Shown here: positions 43,000 through 52,448 of the stretch, in pieces
Layout: each line of letters starts with the position of its first letter
How positions within the stretch are numbered: the stretch's first letter is position 1
Assembly: GCF_963678635.1 (NCBI RefSeq)
Contig: NC_087065.1
Location: 22,589,254 to 22,649,253 of the forward strand
DNA: 60,000 bases
Origin: Symsagittifera roscoffensis
Lineage: Eukaryota; Xenacoelomorpha; Acoela; Convolutidae
Direction of reading: 5' to 3'
The notes under the pieces: generated by a model
The model's database searches: none
The model's input: the letters and a program-made list of their open reading frames with translations, nothing else
Told to the model about the DNA's origin: nothing
Made by a program: the position numbers and the translations under genes

Positions 43000-43760
43000 A
43001 TGAACGCATATTTTGTTTTCAGTTATCATACTCTGACGACTAATCAAATATATATCTGCCCTCACTTCTTTCATCTTTTGTTGACTCAGTGCGTTTTCAG
43101 GCTTCCTTGTTTTCGTTGATATTGTGAGATTTTGCGTTGAAGCTCTTTTTGTAGGAAAATTCACTTCCATGACGGATTTGTTTTTTTTTGCCGTATTTGC
43201 GTCCAGATCTCTGTATTCTTCAGGTGGTGCGCAATTTTAGCTAGGCTGGCTCGGAAAAGCCTGTTTTGTCAGTGTGCATGCTTCTGTTGATTCTACAGGT
43301 TAAAAACTCAAGTCCGTAGTTGTCGGCCTTTGTTTTTCAGTCCCTTCCGTGTTCAATGCGTCAGGATTCAGTCTCTGGATTAACTGGCTCTGTATTCATT
43401 GCCTTCAGATTCACTCCCTCTGTATTCGATATCTCTGGCTTCACTACATCTGGACCATGAGATGCTGGTGTTACTTGCAGCTCGCTTGGAGCTCTGGGAT
43501 TCTCCTCAGAGTAATCTGCTTATTTTAAAACGATGCTTACGGATTTGACTGATTTCTTCTTGCTTTTACCACAGTGCTCTAGGAAATATAATTGTATTAT
43601 ATGAACCTGTAATATGCAAAAGCCAAGCAGGGAAATATATTCTGGTTATACTTAATCGATGGCCCAGCGAAAGTTTCGCTTGTTGAGTGCCGGTGATGCG
43701 ATCTGCTATGTCTCCTTCGCACGAGTAGTCCAGCAGGCAGATCGTCCCTATAGAAATTTT
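43000..43760 (-). pseudogene. Exon-like pieces of the unrecognised minus-strand protein, copy 4
   Basis: This is a further partial copy: a DLPAG-type piece near 43750-43660, the acidic piece near 43580-43300 (with in-frame stops), and the Lys-rich 3' piece near 43190-43000. Confidence 0.4.
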
Positions 43761-44746
43761 TTGAGATTGCCTTCATCATTTCGTACAGTAGAGAAAGATA
43801 AGTGACAAATTAGATCGAAACGCGAAAAGATAGACAAGAGGTTTGGTAGAAAGAATTTAATATTAGAAAGATAGTTGAAAAAGAAAATAAAAGATGTTTT
43901 GAAAAGGTAGAAAAAAAAGGTAGATAGAAAAGTTTGAAAAAAAAGAAAAAGGTATGCAAAAAAGTTGGTTAGAAAACTAATTCAAGAATAAAGATAGAAA
44001 AAAATATAAGCAAAAGAGTAAGGTGAAAAAGAGAGACCTAGAAGATAAATTAAAAAGACAAGAAAAATATCGCTTCTGTTTTCTAACTCTTGCTTCCTAA
44101 GCTTACAATTTTTTTGTCAAACATCTTCGAAATAAGAAAAACAATTCTTTGAAAACTACGAATTAAACTCTAAGTTCGATTGAAATTATAAAACTTTATG
44201 ACGACTTCTTTAAATTCGCTTCACTTATAAAGAAACTGAAACTTTGGGCTAACGGCTCAATGAACGTTTATTTTGTTTTCGGTTATCATACTCTGACGAC
44301 TAATCAGATATCTGCCCCTCACTTCTTTCATCTTTAGTTGACTCATTGCGTTTTTAGACATCCTTGTTTCCGTTGATTTCACAACCATATCACGTGACAG
44401 GATTTATGGACTAACTCGATTCAGCAACGACGTACGATACCACCTCGTCAGATGCATTCTCGAAAATATGGGCTGCGAACAGTAGATTGACACGAGGTTG
44501 CTCCTGTTACCTTTAGTCCAAGATCTACACAGAAAGAAAACCAGGAAAAAATACGGCAACACGCAGCTGAGGCAATTGAAGCCTTCCCTCCACGAGAAAA
44601 AAAGAGGAGTATCATTAAAAGCAGCCTGAAACGTGCTAATTATGCGACACGGCCAAGCGATGGCACTGGTAACAGCCAAGACTCGGTGAATTCTATTCAA
44701 GAATAGCCTACCCTATTTGGTACATTAGATCTGTTGCAATTTCCAG

Positions 44747-44979
44747 GCTCCATCAAACATTGTGTCTCGAGTGACTTTCAGATGAGCACAGGAATAGCAC
44801 AGCAAATCCGCGATGCCTACCCAGAACTACAGCGCACGTTGCAGTTGCTCGAAACACCACAAGTCGGAGCCTCAGTATTAATGCACATCCCTTCTCAAAA
44901 CAAATCAATATTCAATCTAGTGACAAAATCGCAATACTTCAGAAAACCATCTTACTATGATCTTACACGCAGCCTCCGT
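44747..44979 (+). pseudogene. Single macrodomain exon, TARG1/OARD1-like
   Basis: The segment is bounded by an acceptor (GCAATTTCCAG) and a donor (CGT|GTAAGC) and encodes about 77 residues. The pattern SIKHCVSSDFQMSTGIAQQI, then QVGASVLMHI, then IFNLVTKSQYFRKPSYYDL matches the N-terminal half of the OARD1/Poa1-type macrodomain. That family removes ADP-ribose or O-acetyl-ADP-ribose from proteins and metabolites. The expected first strand, with its GDL motif, and the C-terminal half were not found nearby. It is either a fragment or part of a gene whose other exons I could not see. Similar macrodomains are sometimes carried by mobile elements. Confidence 0.65.
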
Positions 44980-47400
44980 GTAAGCATCCCCTTTCCTTCT
45001 AATTAAATTTTTACGCTGGCGATATGCAAGAGTTATCAAATCGGAATGTAGATTTTTTTGGGCTAACAACTAGTTTAAGAAAATCAGTGATTCATGTGAT
45101 GCTGCTGTGCAGCTGACATGTTCAATTTCATGATAATTCCAGTTTAACTACTGGATGAGTATTAGGTACTACAGGGTAATTTCAGAGAGGATTTGAAATG
45201 TTTTCTTCAAATTTAACTACTGGATAAGTACTTGTTACTACAGGGTAGTTTCAGGGAGGATTTGAAAGTTTTTTTTACAAAATCTTTTTTCGGCTCAAAT
45301 GGTGTCTGCTCACAGGTTGTCGGCCTTGTTTCAGCTTCGTAAGTTTTGATCAGTTGCTAATTTGGAATTCCAATGCAATGTCGCGATTGGCATGTTTATC
45401 TAGAATTACTGTTTGATAAAAACAGGTATTATGAAAGTGTATGGGATTGGTTTTTTTTGGTTTCGTTTTTCTGAGACTGCACATACTCTTTTTGCTTTAG
45501 GGGGGGGGGCTACTTTTGACCAGTTTTTTTTGAGATACAAATTTTGAGATTTTGGCTTCAATTAATAGGATGCATTCAAACTCAAACTTTTTTTATACAA
45601 AATTATGGCCCACGGAAGTCTTTGTTTTTTGGACCGTTTTTTGATTTTTTCTTTATCTCTAGAAAAGTTACCTCAGTCTGAGAATCTAGGTTCCATGGAG
45701 ATAAGGTGTTTTGGAGGCTCTCTGCTACAGCGAACTATCACCCTTTCATGTAGAAAAAGTTATTGTCCTCGGAAAAGTCAATTTCTTAATTTCTTGATCG
45801 TTTTCTTTTTAAGTTTTGTTTTTTCCAAGTTTACCGTCCAATCTACGTTTTTGATCGGCCCAAAAAAAACAGATTATGGGAGGGTCCTATGCTTACGCGA
45901 CTACACCCAAGACTTTCTAAAACAAAAATTAATGGCCCTCGGAAAAGTCAAAGTTTGGATTTTGTGGACTGTTTTTTGAAAGGTTCCGACTTTTCTCGAG
46001 AACTACCCTGCGAAACCGGGGTTTTTGGGGTTCATGGGATGTAACGAGTTGTGAGAAGCTCATCTGCATTAGTGGCTACTCACATTTTTAAAACAAAAAG
46101 TTGTCATAGGTAAAGTCGTTTTTTTTTTGGTTTTTTTTAGTGTTCATTCTAAGTTTATGAATTTTACCAAAAATTGATTACCTATACCTGCCATTTAGGG
46201 TTCTATCTATAGAACAGGTTGTCGGATGCTCCTTTGCATACGCGACTACGCCCAACTATTTTGAAACCAAATTCATGTTACCCGGACAAATCAACCTTTG
46301 ATTTTTTGACCGTTTTTCAAACTTCTGGTTTTTTCTCGATAACTATTCTGCCAAATCTGATATCATAGGTTTAATCGACCACATCAGTTTGTTAGAAGCT
46401 TACCTTTGTAATTTTTTACCCCCCGTTGCATTTAGAAATAAGGATGGCTTTCAAAATATGAAATCTCTAACTTTTGCCGTTTTTTGGAAGTTTTTTTTTA
46501 CTCTACTCGAAAATTACAATGCCATTTTTCAGGTAATGTGTTCAATCGGGAAACCCGATTTTTGGAACTTTCTCTTTTTTACCGTTCACGGCCTGCTTTT
46601 AGAAGAAGAAGCTTACGGGTTTCGGAGAAAATATTTTTTGAACTTTGACTTTTTTGAAACTTTTTGTGTTTTCGTAAAAACTACCCTATCAAATCGAGAA
46701 ATAGGTGTCCTTCATCGAGACATACGAAAGTTTTGGTTCACTTAATTTTTTTTTACATTTTTCATGTTTTTCGATGCTTTTTTATGATTGTATCGCAGGT
46801 GATGCTAAGCTCCGCTTCGTCTCTATGTTAGGTTATGTTCCGGTCACAAAGAGCCCCTTATCTGGATTAATGTCTATATGAAATTAAATACTATTGGAAG
46901 TTCTTGTAATAGCGAGAGCGGACGATACAGCCATAGGAGCAGTAAAAAAGGGGGCATGCAACGTAGTACATTAAAAGATACTTGCCACTAACTTAACCCT
47001 TTCGTGATTGTAACTAGTAGTGAATCTAGGTCGCCCCTCTGAATTCACTACCCGAGGGACCATTTGGCATCGCCTAAATCTACAGATCATCATGGCCATC
47101 AACAAACTTGGGTAGTTTTCAAGTCCATCAGAGTTTTTTATTGGAGTAAATGCAGCCAATGCATGTGCTTTTTTCAATTTACAACCAAAAATAGTTTAAC
47201 AAGTCAGTTTTGATTCAGAAACGAAAATTGGAATCATTGTACTTCGTTTTATACTAATTTAATTTTCTCATATTTGGTTTCTTTACAGAGCTAATTTTTG
47301 TTTTAAGTTTGAATGGAGTCTGTCAATAGGACGTGAAATTAGTTATAGATAGCTGCTACATGGTTCTTAAAATTTGATAGCATTTTGTTCTGAAACTATC
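44980..47400. other. Non-coding region with a tandem array
   Basis: Apart from the array described separately at about 45600-46740, I see a G10 run at 45503-45512 and a direct repeat containing AACTACTGGAT (about 45144 and 45219). No gene is supported. Confidence 0.5.
45600..46740 (+). repeat. Diverged tandem array, unit about 165 bp, 6-7 copies
   Basis: The phrase GGCCCTCGGAAAAGTCAA (or a variant) recurs near 45606, 45766, 45932, 46105, 46278 and 46436. Each copy is followed by a TTTTTTGACCGTTTTTT-type stretch and by CGCGACTACACCCAAG-type sequence. Spacing is about 158-173 bases. The consensus is unrelated to the array at 23200-24870. Confidence 0.8.
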
Positions 47401-47431
47401 AAATTTCTGTTTTTTCAGATAGATTTTGGAA

Positions 47432-48066
47432 ATGTCAAGTAGTGCTGGTGCTACTGCAGTGGATGAGCAAGGCGATGCCAATGTACCTCCGCCTTCGTCT
47501 ACTGATCCCACTTTGCCCTTGGTGGAACAGCCCCTTGATCTCATCAGACTGTCGCTCGAAGAGAGGATTTACGTCAAGTTAAGGTGATTGTTTTCTATTT
47601 CATTTTCGTTTCAAAAGCTATGCGTCGTTACTGATGAAGTGCATATTTTGTGAACGTTGGACACAATTTTTGGAAATTTTCTTTCGTCTTCTCTTGCATA
47701 AATTTTATAATGGAATAAACACAAAATCTCCAGAGTTGGTCGGCTAAAACTGATGTCGTTTCATTGTATCTAAAAGGGGCTGAAAAATATAAGTTGCTGA
47801 GTTAAGTCATCTTGGTTTATTTACACAATTCAAATTGAGATAATGTTGATGGTTTCAGAAACGAGCGAGTACTATATGGCAAACTACATGCATACGACCA
47901 TCACTTGAATCTAATCATGAGTGACATTGAGGAAGTGATCACGACAGTTGAAGTGGACGAAGAGACTTATGAGGAGATCTATAAGACGAGTAAAAGAAAT
48001 ATTCCACTCATGTTTGTGAGAGGAGACGGGGTCATTTTGGTAGCACCTCCCAGCAAGTCCACCTGA
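47432..48066 (+). CDS. LSM3: U6 snRNA-associated Sm-like protein LSM3
   Basis: Exons are 47432-47583 and 47859-48066 (TGA), phase 2; about 119 residues. LSM3 is one of the seven ring subunits of LSM2-8, which binds the U6 snRNA 3' end in the spliceosome, and of LSM1-7, which acts in mRNA decay. The Sm fold is clear: [40 protein letters not shown] (Sm1), [20 protein letters not shown], then [12 protein letters not shown] (Sm2). The N-terminal 30 residues are a low-complexity extension. The acceptor TTTTTCAG ends 13 bases before the ATG. The next gene begins about 350 bases after the stop with no AATAAA between them. Confidence 0.96.
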
Positions 48067-48418
48067 TGTTTTCTATAACATTTCTGTGGAGAAAAGAAGG
48101 AAGCGCTCTCTCGTTCGCCGTATGCAGAGTTATTGCGTCTGATGTCTGGAAACGAATTGATGATAGGAAAAACTTTAATTCTGATCAATTAGAGCTGCGA
48201 TGATTTACCATAATTGGTCAATTGTGGTTTCACATGAGGAAAAAAAGTAGCTCTTGAAATCGATGAATTTGTTGAAAATTTGTATTAGATCTCAATATCA
48301 TTGTTGTTTTTGTTATAAATGAATTCTGTTTGCAACTTATTCTTTGAGAGCAATTTTTTTTTTGATAAATTTCATTATTTTCTGCTGTAGAATGATCTTT
48401 TTCAGATAAGTTTCGAAA

Positions 48419-51400
48419 ATGACGGACATGTACTTTAACATAAACAGCGGGTACCTTGAGGGGCTCCTGCGAGGCTTCCGATCTGGGATCCTAACATCTA
48501 CCGACTACTCCAACTTATCCCAATGCGAAACCCTAGAAGACTTGAAACTCCACCTACAAGGAACCGATTATGGAAACTTCCTTGCCAACGAACCCAGCCC
48601 TCTCCGCGTCTCGGTGATTGACGAACGCCTACGAGAGAAACTGGTTACCGAATTCGGACATTTGAGGCAGCAGGCTGTGGAACCGTTGTCGACGTTCCTC
48701 GATTACATAACTTACGGATACATGATTGATAATATAGTGTTGGTAATTACTGGCGTGTTACATAACAGACCGGTGCGTGAACTGCTTCCGAAATGCCACA
48801 AATTGGGAAGTTTTCCCCAGCTGGAGTTGATCCACATTGCGAACAGTGCTGCTGATTTGTACAATGCCATCTTAGTGGACACTCCATTGGGACCCTACTT
48901 CAGTGGGTGCATCAGCGGAGGGGATTTCAACGAGATGAACATTGAGATAATCAGAAATACTCTTTACAAGGTACATATGATCATTCTGTCTAGGAACACT
49001 AGTTACCTTTTGCAGTTCAGTACACTCATGCGAAATATCCATAAACAGATGCACATGATTTAGTTTCTTCTAATTAGTTAAGTGTACTATAAAAATGCTG
49101 CTAACACGGCAAAACCTGAGGATGGTTTAGCTATCGCAATTACTAAATACTACAATGACAAAAATGCGTAAGACGTAAAGAGCATGAATTTAGTTTTCTC
49201 TTTTGATTTTAATTACTCTCTACTGTGCAATAATCTCCCGAGTTTATTTCCCTTATTGGAGATTGAATATGAAATTCGATCCCACAAAAAGGTTCCAAAG
49301 GAATTCGATCCCGAGTTCTTATATTAAAATGTCAGGTGCGATCCCCGCTAGATTAAAGCGATGCGAATGACCAATCAGCCTTGGGCCCCAGTGTCATCCG
49401 CCTCCTCAAGGTGGGACCGGATGTGGCAAAATGGATGACATCACTCTCTCCCACGGAAAAGAGGCCCAAGGTGAATGGTGGGAGCTGGGCCGATGGCTGA
49501 TAAAAAATCCATCAGCCTCGTCATGAAGACGTTATTCCGGTGTCTATGATCACCAGGCGTTATATTCACGAGTGATTGTAGCGTTATGACCTCCACCGCT
49601 GCCCGGATAATATGTACCACGAGTTCCGAGTGGGAAAATCTCAAATCGTTTGACAAGTTCTAATGACTTAATAGAATTAGAAACCGTTGCCTGCGACCTT
49701 GACCTGTCGGGATGCAGATGGGAGGAGCTTATTGTCTGCTGGTCTACAGACCTATTGCAACAAGGACATATCTGGCAAGAAAAGGATGCTGTTTCACAAT
49801 CCAATCATGTTATTTTATCGCTCTTGTTACTGTTCGGAAGTGTTGTCTTAAAAATGGAGTTTTGCGTTTCAGGCCTATTTGGAGGACTTCTACCGCTTCT
49901 GTTCTACCCTCGGGGGCACCACTGCCGAATCCATGTGTGAGCTGCTTGCCTTCGAGGCCGACAGAAGGGCCTTCATCATCACGATCAACTCGTTCGGAAC
50001 TGAACTCACCAAAGACGACCGGGCTCTCCTCTACCCCAAGTGTGGCAAGCTGTTCCCATACGGACTAGCTGCATTGGCTAGATGTGACGACTACGAACAG
50101 GTTTGTACGAAAAGGACGACTTCGAAACTAAGATCTCAATTATTTGATTACGTCAGCATTTCAGAGCGAGAAAGTCTTGATTTAGCTTTTCACGGTTTCA
50201 TAAAAAGGTTAAATTAAAAGTGTTTGGAGAGAACTGTACACTGTGCTCGAACTTTCTGTGCATCATGATTTTATCACAAACATAGATTGCGTGTTAAGAA
50301 CAATAGATGGAGAGTAATTTTATCGCGGTTTTTGTCATGCGGAATGAAAAATATAATTTGAGTGCTACGAAACCAGGGATGCGTAAAAATATATTGCGGT
50401 CACAATATATTGCAATATAATATATTACAATAATTGATTGTCAGCTTTCACACAATACAATAATTGATTGTCCTGTCGACAATATAGTGTAACAATATGA
50501 TCAAAGCGTGCAAACACCGCAACTGCCAGTGATTAGCCGGAAGTGTTGCTGACGCAAATTGACTCATTTCAGCCATCACTTGGTTTCAGAGCACAGCCAT
50601 GCCTAAAGCCTTTGACTGCACTCCCCATACGAGCAAACAAGTTCGCTTGTCTCCTGGGAGCCTCGAAGAAAATCTTTTTCTCTATGTTAACAAGCGTTTT
50701 TGGGACATTTCTGTTGTGGATAAAATAATTATGCGTGGTTGATTGTTTTGATTCAGTGTTACCCAAAAAAAAAATTCTCAAAGCATCCGGCAATTAATTG
50801 CAATAATTGAATGGCAGGGTAGAACCAATACAATCTATTGGGTAACGGGTGAAAGTTCCGACTGCCTTTTAACCTTTATGGAGCAGTAATAGCATAAACA
50901 GCATAAAAAAATTGGATCTCTTTAACAATCTCCCCCCCCCCCCCCTATTGTATCTACTAAAGAAACCCCCCTTTCTTGAAAGAGGGGGGGTTGTTAAGTA
51001 GATCCAAAAAATTAAATGAAATAAAATAAAATGAAAAACTTTTCTAAAATTTGAAAATTTTTCAATAAAAATCATCACCGCACACGCCATTTAAAGTACG
51101 AAACAATAGATTTTGCTCCTTGTAACAAATCAATTATGGCAAGTAAGCTTCTTTCAACCAATTTGGAACGATTTCTAAGACGGATTAAATCTCCGTTTAC
51201 GCGTTAATAGCGCGAATTATATCGCGCGTTAATTGTCCCTAATTGTTCAAAATGGCAATCTTTAAACCCTCATAACTTTACGAAAAATGATCGCAGGTGA
51301 AATATCTTTTCAAATTTAAGCTCAGGAAGGACAACAATAGATTTCGAATGATATAAAAATATTCCGTCAAAATGGCTAGTTAAAAAGTTGAAATTTGTCT

Positions 51401-51766
51401 GAAGAAAAAAACCCACCCCGAGCACAAATATTCCGTTACTTTCGTATCGAAAATCGGAACAAAAAGAGTGCTAAGTGCTAAACTATAAATGATTTCCAGG
51501 TTCGTCAAGTAGCCGGTTTTTACGCCGAGTACAACGCCTGCTTCGAAAGCTGTGGATCAGGGCCGGGCGAGAAAACTCTAGAGGACAAATTCTTCGAGTA
51601 CGAAGTGAATCTGAACAGGAAGGCATTCCTCTACCACTTCAACTACGGAGTATTCTACAGTTATGTGAAACTGAAGGAACAAGAGAACAGAAATATCGTT
51701 TGGATTGCAGAGTGTATCGCCCAAGGACAGAAGGGAAAGATTGACAACTACATCAATATATTCTGA
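48419..51766 (+). CDS. ATP6V0D1: V-type proton ATPase subunit d (V0 sector)
   Basis: Exons are 48419-48970, 49873-50100 and 51500-51766 (TGA), all in phase 0, giving 348 residues (family about 350). Subunit d caps the membrane c-ring and couples it to the central stalk of the V-ATPase, which acidifies lysosomes and other compartments. Conserved blocks: [70 protein letters not shown]-type end of exon 1, [50 protein letters not shown], and the C-terminal [11 protein letters not shown]. The acceptor TTTTTCAG is 13 bases before the ATG; AATAAA lies at 51819-51824. Introns carry foldback elements. Confidence 0.97.
50914..51005. mobile_element. Foldback (MITE-like) element, 92 bp, with 8-bp duplication
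   Basis: The inverted ends GGATCTCTTTAACAA and TTGTTAAGTAGATCC enclose C-rich and G-rich arms that could pair. AAAAAATT flanks both sides (50906-50913 and 51006-51013), consistent with a target duplication. It lies in intron 2 of the V-ATPase d gene. Related copies occur at 55688-55764 and 55884-55904. Confidence 0.75.
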
Positions 51767-51818
51767 TCGAGGCCACAATTGATTATATCATAATACTCGA
51801 CCAGAATGACACTGATTA

Positions 51819-51824
51819 AATAAA
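51819..51824 (+). terminator. Polyadenylation signal AATAAA of the V-ATPase d gene
   Basis: AATAAA begins 53 bases after the TGA. It is the only canonical signal seen close behind any of the upstream genes in the two host clusters. Confidence 0.6.
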
Positions 51825-52448
51825 AATTAATTAATGGAAATTATTTATTCTGACCAAATCAGACCCTATCTCAAGTTTAGTTAAAATACGATTGCAGAAA
51901 TTTGATTATATAGCGCATGAAATTCTCGAATGAATCTAGTTAATTGTCATGAATTATTCGGAATTCTATCCAAAAAAAGTTGTCATTTGTCCAAAAATTT
52001 CTGCTCAGCTCAAAGTTGATCTTTTAAATTATCAAAAGAGTGTTAAAAACTGCCTTCATTTGTAGAGTTGAGCGGAACAGCTTGTTGACTATTACCTGTA
52101 GACAATTGCATGACACGTTAAATGTATTGGTATTAATGATTCATCAGTAGTGCATAAATTATGAGATAAGATTGATTCAGAGGTCATGATAGCCCAACGA
52201 TAATGTTGAATTCTTATTGTGGCATTTTTGGCGCTAAACTGTCTTTTTTTTCCAGACTGAAGATAACGAAATTGTCAAATTTATGTAAATTTTGAATATT
52301 TTATATAGATATACTCGAATTATGTTGCTATTATTTAGAATTGCAATTTCGTTTATAAAAGTGTTTTTTCAAGAACGCAAGGGCTTTTACAGGGCATGCC
52401 AGTAGTTTTGAAATGGCGTTCTAAACTTCCTCCAATTTTTTTTCAGAG

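Larger units (their letters stand above)
34400..44360 (-). repeat. Segmentally duplicated region (about 3.2-3.6 kb units, two long and several partial copies)
   Basis: Long stretches recur at fairly constant offsets. TTCTTTCAAACTGTTTGATG occurs at about 34422 and 38054; CGCGTCAAAGAGACAA at 34708 and 38341. A GATA/GAAA-rich purine block starts at about 36600 and 39776, and CGCTTCTGTTTTCTAACTCT-type sequence lies at 36948, 40110, 42814 and 44068. ACCATGAGATGCTGGTG-type sequence lies near 37594, 40747, 41246 and 43455. The copies carry PIF1/Helitron-like helicase remnants and exon-like pieces of an unrecognised minus-strand protein. Two long copies lie at about 34.4-38.0 and 38.0-41.7 kb. Shorter ones follow, with internal deletions. 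Confidence 0.85.

Noticed and set aside
44404-44706. 98-codon minus-strand frame and a 64-codon Met-less plus-strand frame before the macrodomain exon
   Set aside because: The plus-strand reading (with QKENQEKIRQHAAEAIEAF) is suggestive of coding but has no start or splice sites I can defend; the minus frame is its shadow.
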